This document shows positions 21,231-32,475 of a stretch of 64,000 nt of DNA, piece by piece. A program made the position numbers and the translations under genes. The notes below the pieces were generated by a model. That model had not been told where the DNA came from. It did not search any database and saw only the letters and a list, made by a program, of their open reading frames with translations. Every line of letters starts with the position of its first letter. Positions within the stretch are counted from its first letter, which is position 1. Origin of the DNA: Angiostrongylus vasorum (taxonomy: Eukaryota > Nematoda > Chromadorea > Rhabditida > Metastrongylidae). The stretch is from the NCBI GenBank assembly GCA_018806985.1, contig JADANN010000256.1, positions 223,501-287,500 of the forward strand. Direction: 5' to 3'.

Positions 21231-22660
21231 CTAAAGGGATTGGTTTTTTATCGGCAAATCTGATTCTCTAATGAGATTGGATCCTATCGACCAATGATGG
21301 CTCTTTAACTGGAACTTACTTATTCCTATCGTTGCGCAATCGGTAGGATTTTGGTCAGTGGGCACGTGGGCAAATTGAATGAGTTTGTGCAAAGCCTTAT
21401 TTATTCGACGTATTTCCCTGACGCGGTTTTTTACTACTACTCTCACTGATTTTTCTAAATTTCGTGATCATATCCAGCTTAGTGCAATTTTAGAGTCAGA
21501 CAAAATTAGTATCTCTTGAATTGATACGTGGTTTTTTTAAAGCTGTATGTATTGAGTGGGCTAGACGGACTGCCATAGTTACAGCATTTAACTCAAGCTT
21601 TGGAATAGTGGTAACGTAGCTGATTGACTGTAGTTTGGACTTTCCCATAAGGAGAAACGATTGTTTATTTGATACTAAGTAGGCGCAAGTTGCTGTACAT
21701 TCCTTGTTGGCGTCTGCAAAGAGGATTAGTTTGGCTTCATGTTCGAGTTCGGCTACACACCGTGAGATGCAGATTTCAAATCTACTTAGGTTTCTGACTA
21801 CCGGTGTCTCCCACGTATAATCGAGGTTCCAAAGCTTTTGAAGAAATTGTTTGCCTCGCACTGTTAGTGGTGTCAGCCATCCTACGGGATCGTAGATTGC
21901 TGCTACTTGTTCAGCCACCGAACGCCTGGTCAGCTTTATTTGTATGGATATTTGCATGAGAGAAGTAGTTTATCGTTTTCCGAATCCCATGCTATTTCCA
22001 GGACCTTTTGTTGACTGCTTAATGTCAAGTCCTTTGAGGCAATCTGCCGAACAAGTTCTTTATTGTTCGACATAAATTCTCGTAAATTCATGCCCAAATC
22101 TTTGAAAATTTGCTTTGATTGCTTAAATTTGTGCATGGCCTCTTCTAATGACGAACATGTGACAATAACGTTATCGACATATGTGTTGTTCGTAAGTTCG
22201 TGAGCCAATGCTGTACTGGACACCTAGGTGTCTAAGTGATGCTTAATTGTTCCTGCTAGTAAGAACGGTGAATAATTGAGGTCAAAAAGTTACCCAGGTG
22301 AATCTGTAGGTAACTGTTTTTTGGCTCGTAAGGTTGTGAGATGTCGCGAACCCATAGAAACCGTGTAGCATCTCTATCGTGCTCGTGGAGTCGTACTTGC
22401 AAGAACGCTTTCTCTTAAACGATTCATAATTTTGTGGTTTCCTTATGTGGAGTTACCATGGCGCGATGCGGTAGGTAGTGAATAATTATACTTTGTTGGC
22501 ATATCGATTCATCGACTTCCTCAATAATGATAATGTTCTCATTTAGTTGTTGTATTATGGTTTCGTTATATTTCTGTAGCAGGGGGAGGATTTTTTCGTT
22601 AGTGTGGCGATTGTCGCCTGTAGTCCCCGAAATGCCATGCATTTGTACTCAGGGAGTGTG
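21231..22660 (-). pseudogene. BEL/Pao reverse transcriptase and RNase H, frame-disrupted
   Basis: In element order: the RT N-terminal block with HYLPHRAMVTPHKETTK (22424-22642); the catalytic box as YVDN in NNTYVDNVIVTCSS (22223-21936 frame, residues 15-18); the Pao-type connection with AAIYDPVGWLTPLTVRGK and IPKLELNAVTMAVRLA (21496-21957); and the RNase H end with FAHVPTDQNPTDCA (21231-21446). The tether IYDPxGxLTP is a hallmark of Pao-type polymerases. Frame breaks lie near 21950, 22230 and 21460. Confidence 0.85.
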
Positions 22661-22987
22661 GTCGAATTGTTTTTCCACGGAACTTTCACATAATAACCAT
22701 CCTCACGTCTCTCTAGCGTTTTCGCAAACAGTTTCCATATTTCAGCATTTTGCTGCTCTTGTTCTTTTTATTTTCGATCCCGTAAATTCGTTAATTCCTG
22801 ATGATTCTAGTGTGTAAAAAATCTTCCCATGATTGTTCATAAGGCTGAGGATTGGGTGCTGTAGTCTCTGTGACAAGGAGTGTACTTTCTTGTGACTTAG
22901 TGTACCGTTTGTGGTTGGCTCCTACTACGTGATTACCCAGTTTAGAGGGAATTAACCTTAATCTCGATGGTAATGTTTTATTCGGTT

Positions 22988-23439
22988 CTAGGTACCATCA
23001 AGTAGAGAAAATACATCTGAACATCCGAGCAGGATTTGTGGGTGTACGCTGTTCCAGTCAGGATCGATCGACAGTTCAATATTATTATAACGGATGAACT
23101 TCTTATCCTTTTGGCTGAGACGTATACGTTTTAGCGGTTTGGTGATGGTCTCGATCCTGGTTGCTGTGATTTCATGTTGTTTCCATAGATATACCACAAT
23201 TTTACTGCGGTAATTCCACAGTTCATTTTCACTTCGCTAAGAGTTCCGAATGTGTTAATGGATAATTCTACGGAATCAATATTTTGTAAATGAAGAGGTT
23301 CAGCCAATTCACAGGTGATGAATGAACGATCGGCTCCTGTATCAAGCAAGAGACGTACTGGTTCGCTTGTCTGAGTGAATGGGTTGAAGATCCACGCTTG
23401 TCCTGCCAATACTTCGACATTCGTTGCATCTTCTTTCAT
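22988..23439 (-). pseudogene. BEL/Pao aspartic protease region
   Basis: Retropepsin-like protease that would process the polyprotein. The active-site motif DTGA lies in RLLLDTGADRSFITCELA (frame 23131-23439). The continuation, with SIDPDWNSVHPQILLGCSD matching the flap-distal part, is in another frame (22988-23197). The frame change falls near 23190. Confidence 0.82.
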
Positions 23440-24991
23440 CGCGTGGAGTGTGACCTATCGTTCTGATAGTTCTGTTGGGATTCTACTGTATTGATTCTTG
23501 GTGGCGTAGTCTTTTTTGCTTTTTCGTGGTGTTGACAGGCCGCTTTCGTTTGTCTGTTTGGCCTACTTCTGATTGATTCTTTTGACGGTTGTTGCTCCTT
23601 ACAAATAGACGTGTGATGTCCACGTTTACCGCACACTTGGCAGCACCCGCCCTTGCAAGCTGATATTTAGTGAACTTTGATCCACAGTTAACGCAAAGGC
23701 TCCGATCTTCCATAATCTGCACTTTTTTCTTCATACGTTCGCACTCTTTTGCAGTCAACTGGGAAATGTCCCATTTTCTCACAGTAGAATGATGGATAAA
23801 TCCTGGCTGTAGCCATGTGGGTTTGAGGCACAAAAAGGTTGCTGTAGGGATCTATTTATAGTGCCTCTCAAATCTGATGTAATGCTGACGTTCCCTGCCC
23901 AGCTTTTGTTGTATCTTGAGCTCCTTGCTTGTATATTCATTGATAGACTTTAAAAGATCTTCGGTTTTGTATGTTTTATCCGAGTCTCGATTCCCTTGAT
24001 CCAGTGCATGTCTTTGAATATCTTCCGTAAATTTCGTAAGGAGTTCATTTTGCAGGTATGTGGTGTCTACAAATTCTCCATTGTGTGCCAACTGGCTGAT
24101 TACGGAGAACAAATTCTCGCACAATGTCTACTGATCTTCAAGGCGGTCGCTGTTCGCTTTGGTCGTCTGTGCTCTGTTGAGTAGTTCGTCAACGACATCT
24201 TGTTTGTTACCGTACTTGTGCTTTAGATGGGTGTTAACCATATGGTAGGATTCTCGAGTTATTCAGTATTGGTTATCGAAAGCTTTCGATTTCCCTTCAA
24301 GAGAATCGAATAGATAGTTCATTTACAGGAAGTCGTCTATTCTTTGTGAGCGCACTGAGTGGTTGAACGCTTCCAAAAATGTGCCCCACTCCCATAGTTT
24401 TCAGCCGAATTTTGGAATAGGGATATCTGGCAAGTTTACTGCTGGAGGACTGAAATTTGTGCTACTCGAAACGCTGTTTTTTGCATCTTCTAAAGTTTTC
24501 TTTAGTTTGAAGAACTTGAAGAGATAACGTGTCGCTCTATCAAGTAGCTTAAGTGTTTTTTAGGTGTTTGCATTAATTCTCTCACGTGCATCCACTATTG
24601 ATGAGATGTTAGGATCAAAATGATCCGCTTGTTCATTGTATTTATCCAGTGCCGTCTAGACGTTTTCCATTTCTAATTGGATGGCGAGTGTTGCATCCGT
24701 GATCCTTTTCCTTAGCGTGTTGACGTAGGAAATGCAGTCGACTTCATCATAGGGAATATCTACTTGGGACGATGCTAGGTCTTCACTATCGTCAAGATTA
24801 CTTAGGAGACGGTTAGCAGCCCTTGTTAAAGCACTTTGACGTGAGGACATTGAGGAAGTCATTATTTGGGGATTGTAAACGCACTGGTTTCCCAGTTTGA
24901 GACTATTGTCCTGCGACTTCGTAAGAGTAGTTTGGTCGTTGCAGCAGACTATTGATTTGGCCAACGCGCCAGACTCTATTGATTTGACCAC
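23436..24991 (-). pseudogene. BEL/Pao gag, frame-disrupted
   Basis: Gag N-terminus at 24656-24991 with a likely start at MTSSMSSRQ, mirroring MTSS at the start of the 50-kb gag. The C-terminal gag core is at 23852-24124 (DTTYLQNELLTKFTEDIQRHA). Zinc knuckles lie near 23590-23720: one part reads CVNCGS and the other CGKRGHHTSIC in the next frame. The region 24125-24655 reads poorly, suggesting several indels. Confidence 0.78.
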
Positions 24992-24998
24992 ACCAGAA
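24980..24998 (-). promoter_or_regulatory. Candidate tRNA primer-binding site
   Basis: Immediately after the 5' LTR on the - strand, TGGTGTGGTCAAATC begins with the TGG expected of a tRNA-CCA complement, after a 4-base spacer. I cannot assign the tRNA. Confidence 0.45.
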
Positions 24999-25645
24999 TT
25001 TCGCAGTTGCTAGCGGAAAATAGGCCTTCGAGTTAGTTCTCGGCACCAAATAACCACTAGCTTTAAGCAGAATGCTCGACTTCGTGGCAAGACGCCACGC
25101 TGGAGTTTTCGTAGTGACAGTGGGCAACACCTTTCGACACTGGGATTAAACCTTTTTATACATAAATGCAACACCAATACAACAGGAATAACGATGGAAA
25201 AAATACTGGCGTAGAAATAAGGCAATGAAGTGGAATGCAAGACTCGATAGAGTCTGCCAAAAAATGACCGTGCTAGTGGACGTTGCTACGCCCAAGCGAG
25301 TGTCGTTGGTCGTAGGGTCAAGGCTCGTGTCGCGGCGTCTATTCCCCAAGCAATGAGACGTACCCAATAGCATGCCTGGTGTGTGACTGATGGTTACGAG
25401 ATGCTGTGTCTAGTGGCGTTATGGCAAAGGCCGTCTCTATCGGCTTATTGAATGTGTTTGTTAGGTAGGTAGAGAATTCACTATTTGATAGAGGAATTCT
25501 CTATACGAATTTCCTTAGGATGGGATCAAAATATTTACGTACTACGACATTTGCTAGGCAACTTGAGAAACAGTAGGTATGATCTTACTAGAGAAACATA
25601 CAGTAATAGAAAGAAATAGTAACTATTCTGAGGATAGTTGCTATA
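24999..25645 (-). repeat. 5' LTR of the - strand BEL/Pao element
   Basis: Pairs with 18165-18811. On the element strand it begins TATAGCAACTATCC. It is followed on the + strand by the CTTAT duplication (25646-25650). Confidence 0.92.
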
Positions 25646-25650
25646 CTTAT

Positions 25651-26501
25651 CACAATAAGAAATTTCGTTGTGAGTTAGAGTATGTTTGTTCACAGTTGTG
25701 AGGTGCAACTTTAACTAGACTCGCATGCACCGAAATCAGTGCATATCGGTCATTACGTGTGAACAATCATTGCAGATGTCATGTTATTTTTGGATCTTCT
25801 AGTCTACTCAGTGTTCATTTTTAAAAGAGCTTCTGGACGTTTTGACTGTTCTTTAGAAACCGATGATCTATTGTCCGAAAAGAAAGACGAACTTGGTTGG
25901 ATTGAACTTTTCAAGATTTAACGTTTCTATTAGCCTGTGAGTCATAAAAAGCGCCTAGTGGCGGTAGACTTAATTCGAATGAGCCCTCAGTATGAACATC
26001 CTTGTTATGCCATCCCTTTTTTCTGCCATAAGGATGGATGGAAACTCTGGATATGTGGCTTAATTTGCCTATTGTGAAAATTCCACGCACTGTAGCAATT
26101 AGGGAATGGCATGTGAGAAGCTCATGGAGCCAAGTCAATGAAGAATTATAAAGCAGTTACCGAAATATTCGGAGTAAGACTTTAGGAAAGGTTTAAAATG
26201 ATGACAACAATGAGTCTTGGTGGTTTGTGCCCAGATGAGCTAAAGATACAAGCAAGAAAAGTCGGAGAATAAGTAAATTACTTTGGAATTCGCGACATGC
26301 AGAGATTTAGTGAGAAGAAAACTCTAATAAATACCACATATTCTTTAAAACCATAAAAACCGTCTGAATGCAGCAATTAGAAGCTGTGCTCAGCTCAAAA
26401 GCAACTATCCCCATGGAGTATGAACTTAGTGAACAGTGAAGCCACATAATCATTTCTAATCATGTATTTTCAAAGGTATGCCCATGCCATTGAATTGAAT
26501 C
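25651..26501. other. Intergenic, nothing recognised
   Basis: No supported gene. The - strand frame at 25911-26138 has no recognisable motif. Confidence 0.4.
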
Positions 26502-26923
26502 ATCTAACCACATTTATTTGATACTTGAACGACGCGTTCTCACTAGTTGTGCGGGCCCAGCATAATCACCATTTTTCGGAGATTTGCTGGTTAAGCCATT
26601 GTAGTTTCCTGGATTCTCGAGGACAGCATGGCCAAAGTCTGCCCCAGGTCGTCACCACGACAGGCAGTCGCAGCCCTTGTGGATCAGAGGGAGATTTGCC
26701 ACCATGCGACTTTGATACCAAGACGGTGGTGGATCCTGGTATTGGTTTACTCTTACCTAGGCTTCCTGATGGAAACGCCGGACTCCTTCTCAGGTTGGGA
26801 CTCCCTGTCGTGAGGACGAATCTCCCCCTCTTTACATCACAGTCCGACACCCAGGAACACCTCCCAGCCACGATAAGGCGGTAAACCGTTGAGAGCCTAA
26901 TTCTACCTATCTAATCACATTTA
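26502..26923 (+). mobile_element. X retroposon, copy 2, with 15-bp target duplication
   Basis: The insert 26517-26908 is flanked by ATCTAACCACATTTA (26502-26516) and ATCTAATCACATTTA (26909-26923), a 15-bp duplication with one mismatch. The element starts TTTGATACTTGAAC and contains TAGTTGTGCGGGCC and CCCAGGTCGTCACCACGAC. It ends near AAACCGTTGAGAG plus a short tail. Variable-length duplications (9 bp in another copy) fit LINE-mediated retroposition rather than a DNA transposon. The 119-codon open frame across it is not conserved as protein in the other copies. Confidence 0.8.
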
Positions 26924-28190
26924 CTGAACAAAAAACACTCAAGAAGTATTAAATCAAAGTCGTACAGCAGGTGAAACTTGAAATTGTTCGCCACCAAGCA
27001 CTTTGCCCCCCAGACGTGTCAAAAAGCTTTCTGTTGACAAAATCGAGAAGAAATATAGCAGAAATGTAACTAGTTACCACCACTAAGTGTGATTACAGGA
27101 GAGTAGGTAGCGCTGTGCGATCCCATTTATCGCACGGACTGTTCTACCCACCTAAGCCATAGCTCGACCCTGCTCCAAGCCCAGTAAGGCCTCTGGGCTT
27201 CTGGAATTGGTGTCGGATTCATCTAAGACAAGCCCACTCTCTTTATTACATCTGGAAATACCCGACTACGACCATGAAAACCCCCAATCTCTCTATCAAA
27301 TCTGGAAATACCCGGGTACGACCATCAAAGGTTTCCAGTAAGGACGGATCCGATCAGCACTAAACGACATTTGTAACGAAAAAAAAAGTTGGAAGATCTT
27401 AGAAGACCGTGGATACCAGGAAACAAATCAACTGAGTTATGTTCTGAGATCTGCTCACAGTGATGCATTTGAGGTCAGGTCTGGTATTAATTAGTAAGTT
27501 GTTGCCTTGTTTTTGGAATGGGGGTAGCCTTGGTGTCGAAACAGGTTTGCAAAATGCAAAATGTATCACATATTGGACTCCAAATTAAGATTTAGACCTT
27601 GTTAACAATTTTCGTAAAATTGGTCAACACCTGTCTACTTCTGCAGGACAATAGATCTTATTCCAGTTCACATATTCGTTGAATGTGGCGATTTGTAAAC
27701 GTTCCCTCCAGCTCAAAATTTAGGAATGAGAATTTCCCGTAGAGTAAAATATCAGCATAAAGTACTTTATGCACAGGTTTTTATCGCTGTTTACTTTAGA
27801 GGATGAGGAGAACAGATCGAAATATTAAGATTTCGATTAAAGCCTTTGCAATGGAACACCAAAGGAGCTAATACCGAATGTTTGATGAGAAGATCGCAGC
27901 AAGTCCACTGAGTTCAACTTCTTGGACGAGGGTTCATTCTAGCCCTCTCAGTAAAAATTGACTTCTTTTGTAATGACATTCGAACTTATCCAGTAAAAAT
28001 TGTCTTCTTTCCAACAAGAATTGTAATAACAACCTCGTGTGCTCTAATCAAGAAAATGAAGAGTTATGTTCCCTTTTTCATGGAAAAGAGCTTCTGGGTA
28101 CATTTGTCCATTTCATAGAGTTGATTCTTCTTCGCATTTTTCTTCTGATCAATGTCCTTAGAAATTTGCATTCCTACTTTACTAAACGAG
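26924..28190. other. Intergenic upstream of the chemoreceptor, with local duplication
   Basis: No supported gene. Around 27235-27335 a unit of about 55 bases is present twice, marked by ATCTGGAAATACCCG (27250 and 27301). A CAACCTCGTGTGCTCTAATCAAG fragment near 28030 recalls the tail of the Penelope-type terminal repeats. Confidence 0.35.
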
Positions 28191-28272
28191 CAAATGTGGT
28201 GTTGTAGGTTCGCTTCCTATTCTTTCATACATCTGTTTAGGTTCAGAACGCGTCACCGGTGAGACAAGAACG

Positions 28273-28479
28273 ATGCTTTTGGTGAAAGTTGGAGAATACA
28301 ACTTTTTCGTTCTTATCATAAAGCCGACACCAGAAATGCTCTCGTCGAACGCAGTTTTCTGGATCTTGTACGTCGTTGAGTTCTGCGCTCTTTTATTTGC
28401 GTTCTGCACTGTTCCAAAGCTTGTACGGGCTCTTGAAAGAACGCCACTCTATCATAAGAATCTAGTCCGAATCACACAG
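28273..28479 (+). CDS. Sre-type serpentine chemoreceptor, exon 1
   Basis: First recognisable exon of a seven-transmembrane nematode chemoreceptor that would sit in the ciliary membrane of sensory neurons. It encodes a luminal start and membrane segment 1 (FWILYVVEFCALLFAFCTV), then a basic stretch ending YHKNLVRITQ. The donor is strong (CACAG then GTGAGT), with phase 0. ATG 28273 is the first in the open frame. An acceptor-like TCTGTTTAG at 28232-28240 leaves open a longer upstream exon, so the true start is uncertain. Phase and content continue into exon 2 at 32394. Confidence 0.7.
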
Positions 28480-28959
28480 GTGAGTGGAGCGCTTTTGGCA
28501 AAATCTTCTACTTCAGTTTATTCTTTCTTAAAAATATACTTGTATGTGAATTTTCTGTGAAAAAAGGAGCTGGAGTAATTTGCCCTATAGGATAATTTTA
28601 TAGGTGGCGAAAGATAAGCGTAGAGGATTGTTTCTATACCTTTGTTCATTAAACCTAATACATTATCTACTACATAACACAAAAAATCGGTAACCCCTTC
28701 CTCCGAGGCGCTTATGGCTGGCCGAGCATGTATGTCTCTTCGTGTGTGATTACGGTTAAGAATTTCGTTTACTGAAATAGAAGTACACTATGTGGTTGGA
28801 AAAGTCAAACTGAGAGCAATCCACGCAAACTATCACAACCTCAGCAGACAAAACAATACATAGATGGTTAGTCGCACAGTGAACCACTTTTTTAAACACT
28901 TAACGTTCTTACGCTTCCATGTGAATTCTGTGCGGTTGGTCTTCACGCGACATACTCAG

Positions 28960-29060
28960 TGCAAGACTCATAGAAAGCGGAACTGAGGAAGACGAAATCT
29001 GCTGAAACGTCAGCTTGCTCCTGAATAAAGAATAAAATAACATCTCGCGTTTGCTCAACA
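28960..29060 (+). repeat. Penelope-type terminal repeat, internally deleted
   Basis: Colinear with both ends of 3470-3722 (AGACTCATAGAAAGCGG; CTGAGGAAGACGAAATC; GAAACGTCAGCTTG; CTCGCGTTTGCTCAAC) but missing about 115 bases in the middle. It lies immediately beside the Penelope coding remnant and is opposite to it in orientation. The hairpin corresponding to stem II is weakened here. Confidence 0.5.
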
Positions 29061-29189
29061 AGAATATGAAGGATTACTTAACGTTCTATTGTTCTCAGGC
29101 CTTCTGGTTTGTACTGGAAACCGGCCGCATGAAATCTTACATAGTGAGAAAATGTGCGTGGCTCAGACTAAAAGATCGATCTGAGATAT

Positions 29190-30450
29190 AGCGCGAGATC
29201 ACACATGGTCATAAGGCATTTGTTGTGCCCATTTTTGGATTTCTAGGGTTTGTCCAAAACGCGTCAAGTCTTTCTCAAGCCGAAGTTTCAGATTCCTGTG
29301 CAACGATTCAAACTTCTGTTTCGAAATCTTCGTTATTTCTACGGGTCCTATGCGCTCCTAGTGGAGTGTTTTCTTCACCTCTACGCTGCCGTCTAGCCAT
29401 CCGTTTCGCCTACATATTCGTCCACACATGCTTTACAAGAGATAAGGAACACCGTAGCTGAGCTCATGTAGTCACTGTCTCTTCCGTTAGAGCAAATTGC
29501 ACGTTCCGCAAAGACGGTCATGCAAACGGTTGCGAAATAGCTGGCGTCTTAGAGTGCCCGATGTTATTCCAATCACCGCTATCGACATTTCTAAACCGAC
29601 CATTTTTGACGTTTTTTTGGCTGTGTTTATTTCGTTTGAAATAAGAGGCAAGCCCAACGGGACCCTGTATTCACCAGGCTTATCGTTTCGGTGCTTGCTT
29701 TTCCCTTTAAAGTTCTCCTGAATAGCTACAGTTTCGTAATTATTGGAAATAGCTATCTTTCGATCCAAGTCCAGAGATTCTTCTTTCTGCTTAATTCCTG
29801 CACACCCGCTAGCGGCTGCACCAAACCTCACAACTGTCTTGTTAGTCTGTGAAGAGTGAAAGGAGAGGTCATGAACCAGTGTTTTTTGTTAGTTGGCTTT
29901 CGGTACCGTTTGGTGATGTAGCCGCTTTCGGACGGATTGATGTGAACGTCCAGAAACGGAAGAATGCCTTTCTTCGGTTCCTTTCAGGTGAAATTAGGTA
30001 CTCTGACTGTTGGTTTGGCATTTGAAAACACTACACTTGTCCATGCGCTCCAAGGCTGAACACTTGACAGAACTGTCGTCGATGTACCTACAGTGGAGAT
30101 TTTGAACTTTAGACATGAACGCGACGGCAAAGGTTGGTTGGTGATAGTCGCTGTCCCATAGCCAACCTACTCTATGCGTAATATTTTCCCGGATCGTCCG
30201 AAGACTGAGCAGTTTAGGCACTTTTTAAAAGGGCCCTCAACTGCTGGATCTTGAAGCCATATATGTTTATTACTCCTTCATGTTGCAAAAAGTAGTTCGA
30301 TTATGGCTTGCATTGCGTAGTCGTTGTACACGTTAGCACAAGGGGCAGTAACGTCGAAGGACTCCATCACGTGCATGCTGTGAGGACATGATTTACATAA
30401 ACGATCCAGAAACATTTACTTAGTCGCTACTTTATGTTTTTCGTCCTTAT
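29190..30450 (-). pseudogene. Penelope-like retroelement RT and GIY-YIG endonuclease, decayed
   Basis: Lies inside intron 1 of the chemoreceptor, on the opposite strand. Landmarks in element order: ESFDVTA followed by NVYNDYAMQAIIELLF (RT motif A region, 30340-30365); RYIDDS (RT motif C, 30072-30089); a PFLDVHINPS, GYITKRYRKPTN block in another frame (near 29900-29970); GLPLISNEINTA (within 29487-29831); and CKACVDEYVGETDG with a GIY-YIG-type YVGET (29402-29416). It ends with a LDAFWTNPRNPKM-like tail near 29240. RT joined to a C-terminal GIY-YIG nuclease defines Penelope-like elements. Many stops and frame shifts are present and the N-terminal half is missing. Confidence 0.82.
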
Positions 30451-31486
30451 GTAGGAGCAATCTCGCCCTCTGTAATCCATGCGGAAACGCTTTAGTACTG
30501 CTATCCCAGGATTCCAGGAACTATCAACTCGAGCAACATTCATCGAAATTCGTGAAGAAGACGAATAATTCTCAAGGAGCAGCCGAATCCACACTCAAAA
30601 AACTCCGAAGACATCTGTGATAGGTGTATGCGAGGAAGCGAATCGAATGCATGAAGTGATGGGATGCGCGCAGTATGATACATTTGATGTCGGGTCATGA
30701 AAAAAAGAATAATAAGAGGTACATGACCGGAAATCTCACACTGTATCGTGTACCACGAGATACACCCATTATTCACTTAGAATGGTACGCTATTGGCTTT
30801 TTTTGAAGTTCAGCCAGAAGTCAGAAGGAGCTCAAAAAATAACTCCCTATTACCACAAGGTTATTGAATTTGATCCTTTTATACCTAAGTCACCGGTTTC
30901 ACAAATGGTGCGAGTCCGATTTCCACTTGGTTGCTACTTCACTGGTTCGGAAGGTGTTTATTTTGCTATTTTCTTGTGATAACTGTGCCAGTCTTTCTGC
31001 GTGCTTATCTCGGATATTTGATTGGTGCAAAATTAATGGCGCACTTTATCGTTGTGGATTTCGGAAATGCATTTAGCCATAAGAGCGTATTGCTTACATA
31101 ACTGTTGAGCGCTATTTCAAAATTTAGTTTTTGCTTGACTACTTCTCATGTGACACTTATTCCAGTCACTGGATGGACAAAGTGCATCAAAAATTGTCAT
31201 ATTTATTCAGCATTCGTCAAGGGAAAAAAATTATTGTTATAATTGGTGAGAAGTGTGGACCTCATTTTTCACAATCAACACCGCAGAAATCGAATCGTGC
31301 TGCGAAGCTCTTTCTTAACGACGATATTGGCCAGATCCCTCTCCAACCGTTTACCCCATCTTCATGCATCTTCAAAATTACATTTAAGGAGTACCTTCAG
31401 TAATCAGATGTTCCTCAATTTTTTTTCAAAAGATTCGTCGATTTCTGGACTTCTCCGCATGAAGACAAATAAAACCACAATTCCGT
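30451..31486. other. Chemoreceptor intron 1, unassigned part
   Basis: No supported exon or element. Open frames at 30782-30979 and 31131-31403 have no recognisable motifs or splice-site support. Confidence 0.35.
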
Positions 31487-31978
31487 CGAGGTATTTGCAG
31501 AACTCCCTACCACTGGTGTCCGCGGTGGAGATCAAACCCGCTGTCATACTTTCCGGGGCTAGCGTGTTCGCCACCAAACCATGCCGGTTCCTCTCTTCGC
31601 TTTTTCTCTAAGCTGTGTTTTAACCTATAGGTGTTATCATCAATCGCGCGTCAACGGGGTTGATCTGGGGAGTACAAATAGGCATTGAACCCAGCTAAGT
31701 TCAAGCCGTAGTATAAATCACAATGTAGTCATTTCAATCCCGTTCGCGAGTGACTGTTGATAGCACCTATAGGTTAAAACACAAATGAGAGAAAGGTGAC
31801 GAAGGATCCGCACATGGTGTAATTGTGACCACGTTAGCCCCTAGAAAGGGCAATATAGCGGGTTCGATCACCCACCGCAAGCACCTGCAGTATGGAATTT
31901 CGCAAATTTCTCAGCATCATTGTAGTCATATTTCACATCATACCCTGCCATGGAAAAAGAATAGGCAGTAAATAAAAA
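31487..31978. repeat. Foldback element with two tRNA-like modules
   Basis: A near-palindrome. The left arm (- orientation) has GGTATTTGCAGAACTCC, GATCAAACCCGC and GGTTCGCC-type positions. The right arm has ATGGTGTAATTGTGACCACG and, about 30 bases on, GCGGGTTCGATCACCCACCG, a good B box. The inner junction carries inverted copies of TTTTAACCTATAGGTGTTAT (31618-31637 and its complement near 31755-31775). The right end is ATAGGCAGTAAATAAAAAG as in the other copies. Confidence 0.6.
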
Positions 31979-32393
31979 GTGACTACAAGGAATAAACTCG
32001 AATTTTGCTACCGAGATTAATAGAGTTGCCATTGAGCCAATTTGTAGCATTTCAAACTTCCCGTTGAAAATCCAACCTAACTTCTGCGTAAATTTAGTAG
32101 TTGCCGACATTTATTAATCGAGGAATAGTTTGTAACCCTGCTCTTCGGTTTATGTAAGACTTTGCTCATCTCTACCTGAACTTTGCTCTTAGGTTCGCTT
32201 TCGGATAGAGAGACCGATGTCAGTCTGAGTATAGATAACCGTGCGAAAGAATAAACCCATGGTGTATGAATAGACACCCAAAAACACAAACCGCTTGGGA
32301 ACAATTTGTCACTCTAGACGTTCTCGAAACGGAGTATTAAACAACTCAACTGTTCAATGTTGTTTTTGTAATGTGATTTGACACTATTTGCAG
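31979..32393. other. Chemoreceptor intron 1, end
   Basis: No other feature seen. It ends in the acceptor ACTATTTGCAG at 32383-32393. Confidence 0.4.
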
Positions 32394-32475
32394 GCTTATT
32401 TCTTGTTTTCCTATGCGGGTTTTTTCTCTCGCGTCATAATCATTCTCTTTCAAGCCAATATTTTGGATATTAAAG
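32394..32475 (+). CDS. Sre-type chemoreceptor, exon 2
   Basis: 82 bases after acceptor TTTGCAG, reading in phase 0 from exon 1. It encodes membrane segment 2 (YFLFSYAGFFSRVIIILFQ) and ends with one extra base before the donor GTTTGT. That leftover base combines with the two leading bases of exon 3 to give an Ala codon. This phase agreement is the main reason to accept such a short exon. Confidence 0.68.

Larger units (their letters stand above)
18160..25650 (-). mobile_element. BEL/Pao LTR retrotransposon, full length, decayed
   Basis: Complete element on the - strand: two 647-bp LTRs (18165-18811 and 24999-25645) flanked by a 5-bp target duplication CTTAT (18160-18164 and 25646-25650). Gag, protease, reverse transcriptase, RNase H, integrase and a C-terminal DUF5641-type domain lie between them in the order expected for BEL/Pao. 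By eye the LTRs differ at roughly 20-25 sites, mostly near their outer ends. The coding region has many stops and frame changes, so it is inactive. It is clearly older than the element at 48.5-55.9 kb. Confidence 0.93.

Noticed and set aside
26525..26884. 119-codon open frame, with a similar 111-codon frame at 35133-35468
   Set aside because: These are within the X retroposon. The frame is not maintained in the other copies and there is no protein motif.
27235..27335. CRISPR-like or satellite array
   Set aside because: Only two similar units, no spacer pattern, eukaryotic context.
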